Source: Asaia bogorensis (GTDB lineage Bacteria; Pseudomonadota; Alphaproteobacteria; Acetobacterales; Acetobacteraceae). Taken from it: DNA of 64,000 nucleotides. The translations under genes and the position numbers were made by a program. Numbering within the stretch: the first letter of the stretch is position 1; each line of letters opens with the position of its first letter. The notes under the pieces were generated by a model. The model was not told where the DNA came from and did not search any database. It saw nothing but the letters and a program-made list of their open reading frames with translations. Location: NCBI GenBank assembly GCA_945868845.1, contig CAMBMS010000004.1:1-64000 (forward strand). The letters are read 5' to 3'. Positions 1-10,668 of the stretch are shown piece by piece.

Positions 1-1296
1 GGTGAGGTAGGATGCAAAGGACCGCTCACCGCGCTTGATGAGTATTTCTGCTTGCATGCCTGGTTGCAGGTATAAATCCCCGTAGCGCGTCAGTTCATCC
101 GGAAATATTGCGATGCGCACCGCAAAGTAAGGCATACCGGTTCGCTGATCGATCATGCGGTCGGGGGATATTCGTTCTACCGCACCTTCAAGCACAGGCG
201 TCGTGCGTGCAGCCGCATGGGATAACCGGATGGAGGCAGTCATACCCGTGCGCACCGTATCCACATCATCTGGTGAGACCTGCGCTTCCAAAAAGAGTCG
301 CTCTCCTTGCGGAATTATTGCTGCAATCTGGGCTCCGGGCGCGATCACTCCTCCAGGTGCTGTAAAACGCAAGTCCATGACCATGCCAGCTTCGGGGGCA
401 GTGACAGCCATACGAGTCAGCTGATCCAACGCGCCTACCTCTCGCTCGCGTAGCTCAAGCAACCGTCCCTGTAGTTCACGAAGCTCCTTGGCGTTTTCCT
501 CCTGTCGGGTATAAAGCAGCTGTACACGCTGCATTTCAGCTTCACCAACTGCTTGCTGAGTACGCGCGATGTTTGCAATTGTCTCGCCGCGCTCACCGAT
601 TAGCCTTGCCTCCTCTCGCTGTAGGTTCAGAAGCCTAGGCAGACGTTCCAAACCCATCCTGACAAGGCCTTCTACGCCCGAGATCTCCTGTCGAACCAGC
701 TCAAGCTGACGCTCGTTGGATTTATTGCGCACATTTAAGCCCTCGATCTGCTGTTCTAGCTGCAGAATTCGTTGAGTGAGGATGGCCACCTGGCCTTGTA
801 AGGACAATCGGCGTGCCTCGAATTCTTCTGTCTGAACAGCAAGAATGCCTGCTACTTTCGGGTCCTCCGGACGCGCCGATAAATAAGCAGAAAAATCGGG
901 AATTGTTGCGCCTTTGCGCTCCGAGGTTAGAACCGCTATGCGTACCAAAATGCGATCTGTTTCGTATTGTAGCATGTTCAGTCCGGCGCGCACGCGGGTA
1001 TCATCCAGTCTTATAAGTGGCCGGCCTGCCGCTATCGTATCACCCTCTCGAACAAGAACTTCGCCAACAATTCCCCCTTCTAGATGTTGAATAATTCGGC
1101 GATTCAATTCAACCACAAGCGTACCAGGCGCTACAACGGCGCTATCAATCATTGCGAAAGCACCCCATCCAAAAAAGCCGCCTACCCCAAACAATATGAT
1201 AAATAGCGCAAGTCGGAGTGAACGCCACATGGAGTTTTTGTCAGCGGACTCCTCTGTGCTGCCACTCAAAGTCATGAAATTGTGTGGCTTTCGCAT
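1..1296 (-). CDS. HlyD-family type I secretion membrane-fusion (adaptor) protein, 3' end outside window
   Basis: Periplasmic adaptor that would link the inner-membrane ABC exporter to a TolC-like outer-membrane channel. The N-terminus has a short cytoplasmic segment, one membrane span (about residues 22-44) and then the family block VVAPGTLVV followed by QHLEGGIVGEVLVREGD, the first lipoyl-like half. The middle is a long alpha-helical hairpin. The last visible residues (GMQAEILIKRGERSFASYLT) match the conserved end of the family, so only a few residues are missing beyond position 1. An ATG at 1305 is also in frame, but the GAGGA box at about 1307-1311 is better spaced for the ATG at 1296. It lies 14 bases downstream of the ABC gene in the same operon. 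The outer-membrane partner and the secreted substrate are not in the window. Confidence 0.9.
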   Translation of the reverse strand, partial: MRKPHNFMTLSGSTEESADKNSMWRSLRLALFIILFGVGGFFGWGAFAMIDSAVVAPGTLVVELNRRIIQHLEGGIVGEVLVREGDTIAAGRPLIRLDDTRVRAGLNMLQYETDRILVRIAVLTSERKGATIPDFSAYLSARPEDPKVAGILAVQTEEFEARRLSLQGQVAILTQRILQLEQQIEGLNVRNKSNERQLELVRQEISGVEGLVRMGLERLPRLLNLQREEARLIGERGETIANIARTQQAVGEAEMQRVQLLYTRQEENAKELRELQGRLLELREREVGALDQLTRMAVTAPEAGMVMDLRFTAPGGVIAPGAQIAAIIPQGERLFLEAQVSPDDVDTVRTGMTASIRLSHAAARTTPVLEGAVERISPDRMIDQRTGMPYFAVRIAIFPDELTRYGDLYLQPGMQAEILIKRGERSFASYLT

Positions 1297-1310
1297 TACG
1301 ACCATAATCC

Positions 1311-3065
1311 TCAGGTACTGGCGATCGCGGTGACAGGGCGCGGAGCCTGGACCGAGCGTGTTAGACGCGACAAAATTTCATCGCGTCGCCCGAAGGCTTC
1401 CGTCTTCCCGGCCCGCAAAACCAAAATCTTATCTGCAAGAGCAAGGACAGCTGGGCGATGAGTAATTAATACGGTGGTTGCGCCACTTTCCTTTAGCCGA
1501 CCTATGGCCATAGCAAGAGCGGCCTCACCCTCGGAGTCTAAATTAGAATTCGGCTCGTCCAACACCACAAGACATGGTCTCCCATAAAGGGCGCGGGCCA
1601 ATCCAATCCGTTGGCGCTGCCCAGGCGATATACCACGCCCACCTGCACCAAGTGCTGTATCGTAACCCTCAGGCAAGCGTAGGATAAGATCGTGCAGTCC
1701 TGCGTTCTTTGCGGCGGCTACCACCTTCTCTGAGTCAATTTCCCCGAGGCGCGCAATATTTTCTGCGACAGTCCCCTCAAATAATTCAACTTCCTGCGGC
1801 AAGTAGCCAAGATGTGGTCCTATCTGCTCCCGAGGCATGCGTGACAGATCTGCTTTATCCAGTCTGACTGTTCCTGACTGGGGTGGCCAAATGCCCAATA
1901 ATCCGCGGGCCAAAGTACTTTTACCTGCTCCACTGGGGCCAACGACAGCTAGCGTCTCCCCAGCTTCGAGTGCGAAGGAAACGCCGAATAAAATCAGATT
2001 GTCTGAACCCGGAACTGCAAGAAAAAGATCTTCAACAGATAGCTGGCCAAGCGGATCAGGTAATTTCATACCCTCCTTCGCAGTCGGGGCCCGTAATAGA
2101 AAGCTTTGTAAGCGTTTATGTGCCATCCGCGTATTGGCCCCCTGTTGCCATAAAGAAATAATTTGCATACTGGGAGCTAGAGCGCGAGCCAAAATGAAAG
2201 TCGCGACAATCATAGTACCTGGCGTAATGGCTTGTTCAATAACAAGTAGGGCTCCGAGGCCAAGGGTTAAAATACTTGTAAGCACTAATTGTAGGAATTT
2301 TATGACGGCCGAAAAGCTGCCTGCGATCTTGCTCGCCGCTTCCTGCTGCTCAAGCATTGCAACATGCCGTTTGTGCCAACGCCGCCACACGCCAGGAAGC
2401 ATTCCCATGGCCTCTGCGGTCTCCGCGTTGCGAAGACTAGTTTCTACAAAGGCATATGATTGGACGTTAGCAGTAGATGCTTCTGATAATTTTTTGGTCG
2501 CCAAGAAGGCTTGGATCACCGCACTTCCGATGACCAACAGCACCCCCCCGAATCCAAGCAAGGCAAATGAAGGATGTAAAATGTACAAAATTACTAAAAA
2601 AACTGGGATCCAAAGCACGTCCAAAGCCGTGATAAGGCCAGCCGTCGTAATAAAAGATCGCAACAAATCCAGATCTCGTAGCGGTTGGGAGCCAACCCGC
2701 TCGCCCCCCTGGAGACTTCCCTGCACAAACAACGAAGTAAACACTTCTGAAGACAGGCGCCGATCGATCAGTTTCCCCAGCCCTATCAGGGCGAAGCTAC
2801 GACATCCCTCCAAAGCGGCATAAATGAATATCAAGAAAATAGCGATTACAGTAAGTGAAAGAAGCGTTGAGTGACTTCGGCTTGTCAACACTCTATCGTA
2901 GACCTGCATCATGTAGATAGACCCAGAAAGCTGAAGCACATTCACAAAAAAGCCGATCACAAATAAAATCGCGATGGAACCCTTCATGGTTTCAAGGATA
3001 GACAGGATTGGTGACGCTGCAGGTTCTGCCTCTTGGCGCCGGAAAGCCTTTAAAATTTTACGCAT
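1311..3065 (-). CDS. Type I secretion system permease/ATPase (PrtD-like ABC exporter)
   Basis: Inner-membrane ABC exporter of 584 residues that powers one-step secretion of RTX or similar C-terminal-signal proteins. An ABC-transporter membrane domain with about six spans covers residues 29-300. The nucleotide-binding domain follows: Walker A GPSGAGKST at 376-384, signature SPGQRQR at 480-486, Walker B LVVLDEP at 499-505 and the switch histidine in ITHRP at 534-538. There is no N-terminal C39 peptidase domain, which fits the PrtD/LapB-type exporters rather than bacteriocin exporters. It is the first gene of a two-gene minus-strand operon with the HlyD-like adaptor. Length is typical for PrtD. 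The start ATG is followed by a basic N-terminus (MRKILKAFRR), usual for this group. Confidence 0.93.
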   Translation of the reverse strand: MRKILKAFRRQEAEPAASPILSILETMKGSIAILFVIGFFVNVLQLSGSIYMMQVYDRVLTSRSHSTLLSLTVIAIFLIFIYAALEGCRSFALIGLGKLIDRRLSSEVFTSLFVQGSLQGGERVGSQPLRDLDLLRSFITTAGLITALDVLWIPVFLVILYILHPSFALLGFGGVLLVIGSAVIQAFLATKKLSEASTANVQSYAFVETSLRNAETAEAMGMLPGVWRRWHKRHVAMLEQQEAASKIAGSFSAVIKFLQLVLTSILTLGLGALLVIEQAITPGTMIVATFILARALAPSMQIISLWQQGANTRMAHKRLQSFLLRAPTAKEGMKLPDPLGQLSVEDLFLAVPGSDNLILFGVSFALEAGETLAVVGPSGAGKSTLARGLLGIWPPQSGTVRLDKADLSRMPREQIGPHLGYLPQEVELFEGTVAENIARLGEIDSEKVVAAAKNAGLHDLILRLPEGYDTALGAGGRGISPGQRQRIGLARALYGRPCLVVLDEPNSNLDSEGEAALAMAIGRLKESGATTVLITHRPAVLALADKILVLRAGKTEAFGRRDEILSRLTRSVQAPRPVTAIAST

Positions 3066-3377
3066 TTTTAAGACCCTTCACACACCCAAAAAGCGGTATA
3101 AATATATTTTTCGAACAGGCAAGCGAGTAAAATATTTTACCTAAAATAGCCGCTTAGGTTAAATTTATGAAATCTCCTGCGCAACACTTTCTAGATAGCA
3201 GAAAACTGAAATGAGTACGCGCGATTCGGCCGAAATGTCAAGTGAGGAGGCCAACTACGCTAGGCCAATCGGGTGCGCTGGTATCTAACAAACTGCCAGA
3301 ATATTGAATCTGTCACGACCCTCAGAGTTCGCATGAGAGGAACGTGGACGCCTCCCCCTCCCCCTGGCTAAGCCCCT
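3066..3377. promoter_or_regulatory. AT-rich promoter region of the type I secretion operon
   Basis: Non-coding stretch upstream of the ABC exporter start. It is clearly more AT-rich than its surroundings, contains a perfect 14-base palindrome (3127-3140) and a CCTAA/TTAGG inverted pair just beyond it (3140-3158). A plausible place for promoter and operator sites; no -10/-35 boxes can be called with confidence. Confidence 0.4.
3127..3140. promoter_or_regulatory. Perfect 14-bp palindrome GTAAAATATTTTAC
   Basis: The sequence reads identically on both strands and lies 62 bases upstream of the ABC exporter start codon. Its size and position suit a dimeric regulator's operator; which regulator is unknown. 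Confidence 0.4.
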
Positions 3378-3863
3378 TTGGCCTTAATTCGCGTTGAAAT
3401 GGATGATGCGCAGGGAGGCCCGCGGGAGAAGCTGGCCGCGACGGTGGATTTCGGGATCTTTCGCGTCGAACTAGCGGCCGTGCTCGGGTCTGGGGATCAC
3501 GCCAAGAGCGGGCGGCCCTCCTTTGATCCCGTCCTGTGTTTCCGGTTGCTGGTGTCGCAGGCGGTGCGCGGGCTGTCGCTGGCGCGCAAGGAATATCTGG
3601 TGGCCGACCGGCCGAGATGGATGCGCCTCTGAGGCTTAGAGCCGGGTGACACGGTGCCCGAAGCCAACACGCTGCGGGACTTTCGCGAGGCACTGATCAG
3701 CGCCGGAGCGCTCGAAACGCTGCTCACCCGGCTCGACCAGGCGACCACGGGTGTCCGCTATCTGCCGATGGCGGGCCAGATCGTGGATGCGACCCTGGTG
3801 GCAGCGGCCTCGCCAGCGCAACGCCGAGGCCGATAAGGCGCGCATCAAGGCCGGTAAGGCGGC
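3378..3863 (+). pseudogene. IS5-family transposase remnant (nonsense, frameshift, truncated)
   Basis: N-terminal half of an IS5-type DDE transposase. Recognisable blocks are GRPSFDPVLCFRLLVSQAVRGL, EYLVADRP, EPGDTVPEANTLRDFREALI and VDATLVAA. Three lesions are visible. A TGA at 3630-3632 interrupts the block RMRL-stop-GLEPGD in an otherwise continuous frame. A one-base insertion near 3804-3808 shifts the frame, after which RQRNAEADKARIKAGKAA reads on. The gene then stops abruptly at about 3863, where an IS1380-type fragment on the other strand begins. Most of the catalytic DDE region is absent, so it cannot be active. The reading beyond 3863 is unrelated. Confidence 0.82.
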
Positions 3864-4154
3864 CACATCCTCATAGCCAACAAGACGGCCAAACACCGAC
3901 TGACGCAACAACCCTGCCAGCAGGTGCCGGCTGTTCTTGCCCCGGCGGCCATCGGACAGCACAGCACTAGCCAGATCGATCAAGCTGAGAACATCATCGA
4001 GTTCGCGATACGGCAACAACCCAGCGTCGCACGTTATGCGGCTGCCGTGGCATTCCAGCCGCAGACAGCGGGCGAATTGGACCCGAAGAGCGCCATCATC
4101 CGATTCACCCGCTGGGTATTCCATGAAATCGTGTCCCGAATGCCTGCAACACAC
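3864..4154 (-). pseudogene. IS1380-family transposase, N-terminal fragment
   Basis: The minus-strand reading gives an IS1380-type N-terminus: SRITCDAGLLPYRELDD, then GKNSRHLLAGLLRQSVFGRL and VGYEDV. Similarity ends at about residue 97, exactly where the IS5 remnant on the opposite strand begins, so one element was truncated by the other or both by a deletion. It starts only 7 bases from the end of the glycosyltransferase gene. A C-terminal piece of an IS1380-type transposase occurs at 38858-39011; whether both come from one element cannot be told here. Confidence 0.8.
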
Positions 4155-4160
4155 TGAAAA

Positions 4161-7100
4161 TCATGACAGACTCGGCCGAGACGTACAAGAGAATTCGATG
4201 TCATCTGGGGCATGTGGGTTAAAACTATAGCGTTGGGAGCGAGGATCCGGAATATCGAGTCGATCTAGCAGAGCTCTTGCGGCGTCTTCCCACGAGATAA
4301 TATTTTCACAAGAAACAAGAGTAGCCTCGCCGCTGGTTACAGCCGGCAGCCAGGCATCGATGGCGGCGCTGAGTGAGGCGGCGTCCAGGCCTTCGAAGTA
4401 GCGGACGCTCTCGCCGACGATCTCACGGAAGACGGGGATGTCCCGGCAAAGGAGTGGGCGACGGAACCGCACAGCTTCGACGACCGGCAGACCGAAACCC
4501 TCAGCTTCGGAAGGGACGATTACACCGGCCGCCGCCCTATAGAGTTGCGCAAGTGTGAAGTCGTCTGGGTCATTGATGAAGTGCAGCCGCCTGTTCAGTT
4601 CCGGATGCGCTAGAACCTGCTGGACGAATTCGCCCGTGCCATAGCCGATACGGCCGGCGATGACATAATTAACCTGGCGTCCGCTCGCCCACAGGTTTTC
4701 GAAGGCGGCGAGTGTCTGTGAATGGCCTTTGCGGAGCCAGACTTGGCTGACGTGAAGAAGGCTCGGGCGGTCTCCGAATTCAAGGAACACGCGCTCCGGC
4801 GCTTCGATCGGAAGATCGCTGCCTAGATGAAACCAGGTAATGGCGGGCCTTTGGTCAACGTGGAGTCGGTCCAATTGAGCAGCCGTTTCCCGCTCTACCG
4901 ATTGCGAGATACAGATTAATTGGTCCCATTCGGAAACGGCCCTGAACCATTTTTCGTGGCCATCGGCTAAAGCTGTCGGAAACCAGTCCGGCCGAGAAAT
5001 CGGCAGCAGATCGTAGACGACGCAGCTCAGCCGTCCACCGACCTCGCGCATACGCTGTGCAAAGCCTGCCGACATGGCGAGGTTATGGTTGAGGGCGAGG
5101 CCGACGAAAATATCACCCGGGCAGGGCTCGATCTCGCCATCGGGATAGCCGGACATGGCATTGGACGTCAGGTGTTGGCCAAGTAGCTGCGTCGCAAGGA
5201 GCATTTGCTGGTTTGCGAGGTCTAGCTCGACGGGAAGGATTTCAACGTCCTTGGGCGCTATGCGGCAGAGGAACGTAATGATGCGCTCTACCACACGCGG
5301 GATTCCGCCACTCGAGAAGGCTTGTAAAGAGCCGATATCGAGCAAAAGGCGCCGCTTGCCGGTTTTTGGTGTGTTGGCCACGAGCGCAGAGATCATACGT
5401 TCGACGAAGGTCGTGGGTGCATTGTTGGGAACGATATGTGCCAGGTCTCGGACAGAAGCGAAGATCGATGCCGGGCCTTCATGGGTTTGCTCGAGTTGTC
5501 TGGCCGCGGCGCTTGCCCACTCGGGCATCGCTTTCCAGGAGCCGTTCTGTGGAGGTGGCGGCAGAACGCCGATACACATTGGTCGTTCTTCGCCCGCCGG
5601 TCCGACAGCCTCTCCCGCGCGCCCGAGGACCAGATGCGCCGCCTTGTACGCCCATGCGGGGGGCGAAGAGCTGTCGATCACAATCCGGTCGTAGTTGGAG
5701 GAGCCCGGCGCATAGGCGGTGGCGCCCGTGGCGGGATGGCCGCCGAAGGCCAAGCCCGCCGCGACGCAGGCGTCGGAATAGACGTCGATTTCGTAATGCG
5801 CTGCGAGTGCCGATGGCGCTGATAGCCGCGGAGAGTCCACAATGGCGTCGCTCAACCAGGCGAGCCTTCGGCGAGGGAGCACAGACTTTGGTATGGCATT
5901 CGAGTTTTCAAACACTTCGAGTAACTTTTGTGCTGAATGCGCCCAGGAGAAGGATGCCGCCCGTTCGCGGCCCCAGTCGCGCAGTTCGGCGTTGAAGGCA
6001 TCGTCAGTGAGAACGCGTGTCAGCACCTCTGCGATCGCCTTCGGATCGGTCGGATCGAAGACCGCGTCTGTGCGTCCAATCACCTCAGGTAGGCTGCTCA
6101 GGTTACTGCACAAGACTGCGCTACCCACAGACATAGCTTCAAGTACTGGCAGGCCGAAACCCTCCCAGATCGAAGGAAACACCACCACCGACGCCGCCGC
6201 TATCAACCTGATAAGTTCATTGTCTTCTACCCTGGCAACGAAGCGTACGTCCGAGGCTGTAAGGCCGAGATCGGCGACCTCCTGTTCCAGACTGGTATTT
6301 CTAGGGTTTCCGACCAGCACTAGCGGGCGAGCGCGCCGGAGCACCGGCGGCAACAGGGCGAAAGCCTGGATGAGGCGAGCGACGTTCTTATGGGGATAGA
6401 AGCCACCGTAATAAAGAACAAATCCGTCCGGGGCCGACAGGCCGACCCGGATGTCGGCGATGTCCTGTGGACCGAGATTCGAGGGAGCAAAGCGAGCGTC
6501 GACGCCCGCGGAAATATTTACTATCCTATCGGGGGACAGCCCCAACATTTTGATGCCATCCTGACGTGTAGATTCGGAAATCGCGAAAGCCCATTCGGCC
6601 CGCTTCAGATGGTGGATTTTCTCCCGGTACCAAATGCGGAACTGTTCAGTCGCCAGATAGATTGAGCTCAACCGCAAGGGCGTCAGATCGTAGAATATTG
6701 CGCCAGTCAAGCTGCAATCGGCTATCGAACCGATCGTCGTGCATACGTCATCTTCAAACAGACTTGTCGCGAGGAATGCATCTGGCTTCAGTCCAGCGAT
6801 AAAACGCTCGCGTACAAGCTGCGCCACGCGGGAACGCCACAATTCTGTCGTATTGTGGTACCCTAACGGCGGCTCCGGGCATTGCCAGGCGCGAATCTGC
6901 GAAAGGGGGAGAACACTGGAGAATTCCTTCCGAATATCCTGATATTCAGAGGGGCGTCCGCCGTTGGCGACGAGAATAATTTCATGTTTTGAGCCGATCT
7001 CGATCAGTGCCTTCGTCAATTGGAGCGAATAGCGCCCGATACCGCGGTGGCGGCTGGCCGTCTGGCATGCTTGCAGATCGATGACAATCCTCACGTTAAC

Positions 7101-7184
7101 GTTGAGCCTGGCTAGACCGGGCTTGCAGCTGCTGAAACAGCAAGAGTGCAGCGCCTGTTCGCCTTCTCGAGAGATAGGCCGCAC
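4161..7184 (-). CDS. Tandem double GT4 glycosyltransferase (1007 aa)
   Basis: Two complete GT-B glycosyltransferase family 4 modules in one chain. Module 1 covers about residues 30-425, with GGFYPHKNVARLIQAF near 260 and the donor-binding E-x7-E motif EGFGLPVLE at 341-349. Module 2 covers about 610-985, with HVSQVWLRKGHSQTLAAF near 811 and EGFGLPVVE at 895-903. Between them lie roughly 170 residues without a clear assignment. Such double enzymes build repeat units of O-antigen or capsule, often with mannose or rhamnose; the neighbouring rmd and gmd suggest GDP-D-rhamnose as donor (inference). The ATG at 7184 gives a 30-residue extension; a GTG at 7094, just before RIVIDLQ, is an alternative start. 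The C-terminus ends 7 bases from an IS1380 scar and its last dozen residues may be altered. Confidence 0.85.
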   Translation of the reverse strand: MRPISREGEQALHSCCFSSCKPGLARLNVNVRIVIDLQACQTASRHRGIGRYSLQLTKALIEIGSKHEIILVANGGRPSEYQDIRKEFSSVLPLSQIRAWQCPEPPLGYHNTTELWRSRVAQLVRERFIAGLKPDAFLATSLFEDDVCTTIGSIADCSLTGAIFYDLTPLRLSSIYLATEQFRIWYREKIHHLKRAEWAFAISESTRQDGIKMLGLSPDRIVNISAGVDARFAPSNLGPQDIADIRVGLSAPDGFVLYYGGFYPHKNVARLIQAFALLPPVLRRARPLVLVGNPRNTSLEQEVADLGLTASDVRFVARVEDNELIRLIAAASVVVFPSIWEGFGLPVLEAMSVGSAVLCSNLSSLPEVIGRTDAVFDPTDPKAIAEVLTRVLTDDAFNAELRDWGRERAASFSWAHSAQKLLEVFENSNAIPKSVLPRRRLAWLSDAIVDSPRLSAPSALAAHYEIDVYSDACVAAGLAFGGHPATGATAYAPGSSNYDRIVIDSSSPPAWAYKAAHLVLGRAGEAVGPAGEERPMCIGVLPPPPQNGSWKAMPEWASAAARQLEQTHEGPASIFASVRDLAHIVPNNAPTTFVERMISALVANTPKTGKRRLLLDIGSLQAFSSGGIPRVVERIITFLCRIAPKDVEILPVELDLANQQMLLATQLLGQHLTSNAMSGYPDGEIEPCPGDIFVGLALNHNLAMSAGFAQRMREVGGRLSCVVYDLLPISRPDWFPTALADGHEKWFRAVSEWDQLICISQSVERETAAQLDRLHVDQRPAITWFHLGSDLPIEAPERVFLEFGDRPSLLHVSQVWLRKGHSQTLAAFENLWASGRQVNYVIAGRIGYGTGEFVQQVLAHPELNRRLHFINDPDDFTLAQLYRAAAGVIVPSEAEGFGLPVVEAVRFRRPLLCRDIPVFREIVGESVRYFEGLDAASLSAAIDAWLPAVTSGEATLVSCENIISWEDAARALLDRLDIPDPRSQRYSFNPHAPDDIEFSCTSRPSLS

Positions 7185-7935
7185 CGGGGCGGTGAGCAGG
7201 CTGTGGTAACATCATCCTAATATCATATTTCTCTACCGCACCGAAGGGCGGGGCGAGGAGATGCAATAATGTAGCTCGCACGGCGCCTTTAGAATTAAAA
7301 ATAATTCGCCGCGCGTATTTGCGCGGATTCCCACGTTTGTGGAGCAGGACCCGGCACATGAGCCCGCGAAACCTGCTTGACATCTTGGCCCTCAGTCGTT
7401 GCGTCACTGCCAAAGAGGGTAGCTGCGTCGACTTCCGTGGGGTCTTATAGATGAACAATAGAGCCATCCAGCGCACAAATATACCTACCCTTGCAGCGAC
7501 ACGCGACCCCCGTTGTTTAAGCGCAGCCGAAGAGTTCTGACGCAAAGCGAGTTTCCCCCAAAGAGCCTATATCTAGTGAGATAAAAAATGATCGGGATGC
7601 GGATGGTTGTCAAACATCTTTGGCGCTGCGATCGGATTTTCTTTAACGATGCGATGGAGTTCTGTATTGAGGACGTGCCGGCGGAGAGCCGTCGCGGGGA
7701 ATAGGCGGCCTTGACTGCCTGTCATGGACCAGGACGGGTGTCATTCGATCGATATCAGAATCGTCATGGTCAGGGTTATACCATCCAAGGAACGCACGGC
7801 AGAGGGTTTCCACATTCTTCGTTCAGCCGAATTCCGTGGGCAACGTATGACCATCCGCCCTTGAGTAAACTACGTAGAAAATTAGCGACCATCTAAAAAA
7901 TTCAAGAAATATACGAACAGACATGCAATGGGTTT
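7185..7935. other. Long gene-free stretch (about 750 bp) inside the glycan island
   Basis: No reading frame here resembles a known protein. The minus-strand frame 7096-7545 overlaps the start of the glycosyltransferase and has unremarkable composition, so it is not called. A short plus-strand frame near 7588-7704 (starting MIGMRMVVKHLW) is also unsupported. The stretch may hold the promoter of the glycosyltransferase gene or a decayed gene that can no longer be recognised. Confidence 0.3.
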
Positions 7936-8883
7936 TCAACAGATTCTGGACCGCCAATCGGCGAGAACGGTGGTCAAAGTAGTTTCCCATGGGATCACCG
8001 GCGCCCAACCAAATGTATCTTTTGCAGCCGCCGCGTCTCCTAGGGTTCGTATTAAATCCGTCGGGCGCAGCCGCGCCTCTTCTGCCTCGATGCGTGCCTC
8101 GACGCCAGCCAGCCGCATTAGGTCGGCAAGAATATCGGCCACGCGGCGGGATCGGCCGGAAGCGAGGTTGAACACCGCCCCCGGCTGTAGTCGAGCGTCT
8201 GCGCGCAGCACCGCAATATAGCCAGCACAAACATCAGCCACGTCTAGGAAATCTCGCCAGCGCTCCAGCGCACCCACGCGGAGTGCATTCTCCTGCCGGC
8301 CCGCTGCGATCAATGCCACCTGCTTGGCTAAGGCCGGCACGACGAATTTATCCGTCTGCCCGGCACCAGTGTGATTGAAAGGCCGCACGCGGATCGCACG
8401 CAAGCCGCGTAGCGCCATCTCGCCAATGGCTAGGTCGGCTGCGGCCTTGGACGCCGCATAGGGGTTGGCAGGCTGCAGTGGCGCATCTTCGGCCAGTGGT
8501 AGGCCCGTCCGGAAAGCGAGCCCATAAACTTCGGCTGACGAGATCTGGACGAACAGCGCCTCCGGTGCCTGCGTACGTACGGCTTCAGCTAGCGCTAGAG
8601 TACCGCACAAATTGGCGCGCCAGATTGTTAGAGAATTGACGAAGCTCTCGCCGACAACTGCCAGCGCCGCCAGGTGCACGATGGCAGCGGGTGCGGCCGT
8701 GGTAATCGCTGCCGCGCAGGAAGTTGGATTGAGCAGGTCGAGCGATACTACCTCGTCCCAACCGACCACCGCCTCACTGCGGGTTGCCGCGATCAGGCGT
8801 GCCGTTGGGAAGGCGGCGCGCAACGCAGTCAGCAAGTGCTGGCCAACAAAGCCGGACGCACCAGTTACCAGGATGCGACGCAC
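7936..8883 (-). CDS. rmd: GDP-6-deoxy-D-mannose reductase (GDP-D-rhamnose synthesis)
   Basis: Extended short-chain dehydrogenase of 315 residues. The Rossmann motif TGASGFVGQHL is at the N-terminus, QISSAEVYG lies near residue 115, and the catalytic Tyr-Lys pair is in NPYAASKAAADLA, followed by RPFNHTGAGQ, a block typical of Rmd-type reductases. It reduces GDP-4-keto-6-deoxy-D-mannose, the Gmd product, to GDP-D-rhamnose. It lies 5 bases downstream of gmd on the same strand, which supports the pathway assignment. The main alternative is a GDP-L-fucose-type epimerase/reductase, but the sequence has the Rmd rather than the WcaG pattern. Confidence 0.88.
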   Translation of the reverse strand: MRRILVTGASGFVGQHLLTALRAAFPTARLIAATRSEAVVGWDEVVSLDLLNPTSCAAAITTAAPAAIVHLAALAVVGESFVNSLTIWRANLCGTLALAEAVRTQAPEALFVQISSAEVYGLAFRTGLPLAEDAPLQPANPYAASKAAADLAIGEMALRGLRAIRVRPFNHTGAGQTDKFVVPALAKQVALIAAGRQENALRVGALERWRDFLDVADVCAGYIAVLRADARLQPGAVFNLASGRSRRVADILADLMRLAGVEARIEAEEARLRPTDLIRTLGDAAAAKDTFGWAPVIPWETTLTTVLADWRSRIC

Positions 8884-8888
8884 GAGGT

Positions 8889-9962
<1,074 letters not shown>

Positions 9963-10105
9963 TCAACACGTCCCGACTCAAGGTAAGTTTTAATTTCCGA
10001 GGTTTTCCGACGCGTGCTTGATTGGAGGTGGGCTACCAAGGAGAGCGAGGTGGCTCGAACTGTAGGATTATTGCAAGGACGACCAGGACAAAAACTACCA
10101 AAAAA

Positions 10106-10351
10106 ATGTTCCCGGGAGGAACCATAGCCATAATCGAGTCAATTCTATTGCGAGCGCTGGCCATTGTGGCCTCCGCCGCTACGACGGCGATCTTCTATGT
10201 TGCCCCGGCGGTGGCTTGGGAGCCAACACGCAACGTGGAATTCATTGTTCCTGCGGGTACCGGCGGCGGCGCCGATCAGATGGCTCGCATGATCCAAGGC
10301 ATCGTCGCCAAGCACAACTTGATGAAGCAGAGCATGGTGGTCATCAACAGC
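10106..10351 (+). pseudogene. TctC/Bug-family substrate-binding protein, N-terminal remnant
   Basis: The first 80 or so codons encode a signal-peptide-like stretch and the start of a tripartite tricarboxylate transporter binding protein: the blocks NVEFIVPAGTGGGADQMARM and LMKQSMVVIN match the family's beginning. Similarity ends abruptly after VVIN; the remaining ~220 residues are missing. A good ribosome-binding box (GGGAGG, about 10112-10117) is followed by ATA, where an ATG start would be expected, so the original start codon may also have been lost. No TctA/TctB genes are nearby. Confidence 0.65.
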
Positions 10352-10668
10352 AGGACGCTCCCCACTGGGATCTTCGGAATATCTGGTTTATGTGCCGCCA
10401 CACCGGCGGCATTCTTAGTCTTTACGCGTGCGCCCTGCGCCAGCAGCTCGTGGTACAGCCGCCTACCCACATAACTACGCGCCGACGATCTTCAAAAACA
10501 TGCCGCACCACTCCTAGATCTTAATCAATTTCTTAGTCTATCTGATGGTGGAGTAGTTTAAGTTGGAAACCTTCTCGCGCCCCAACCTCGTCACCCAACG
10601 ATAATATGCTTGTGGGTAGCCGGGTGGGGGAGCCGGAAGATGCAGGCTCAGCGTCAGCGACGTGTGCT
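10352..10668. other. Gene-free stretch after the tctC remnant
   Basis: Contains only short broken frames, for example a minus-strand GRRLYHELLAQGARV that faintly recalls an IS3-type OrfB. The similarity is too weak to call. Confidence 0.25.

Noticed and set aside
1837-2823. Long plus-strand frame opposite the ABC exporter.
   Set aside because: Shadow of the exporter gene; composition and motifs belong to the minus strand.
7096-7545. 149-residue minus-strand frame before the glycosyltransferase.
   Set aside because: No recognisable domain, and it overlaps the glycosyltransferase start.
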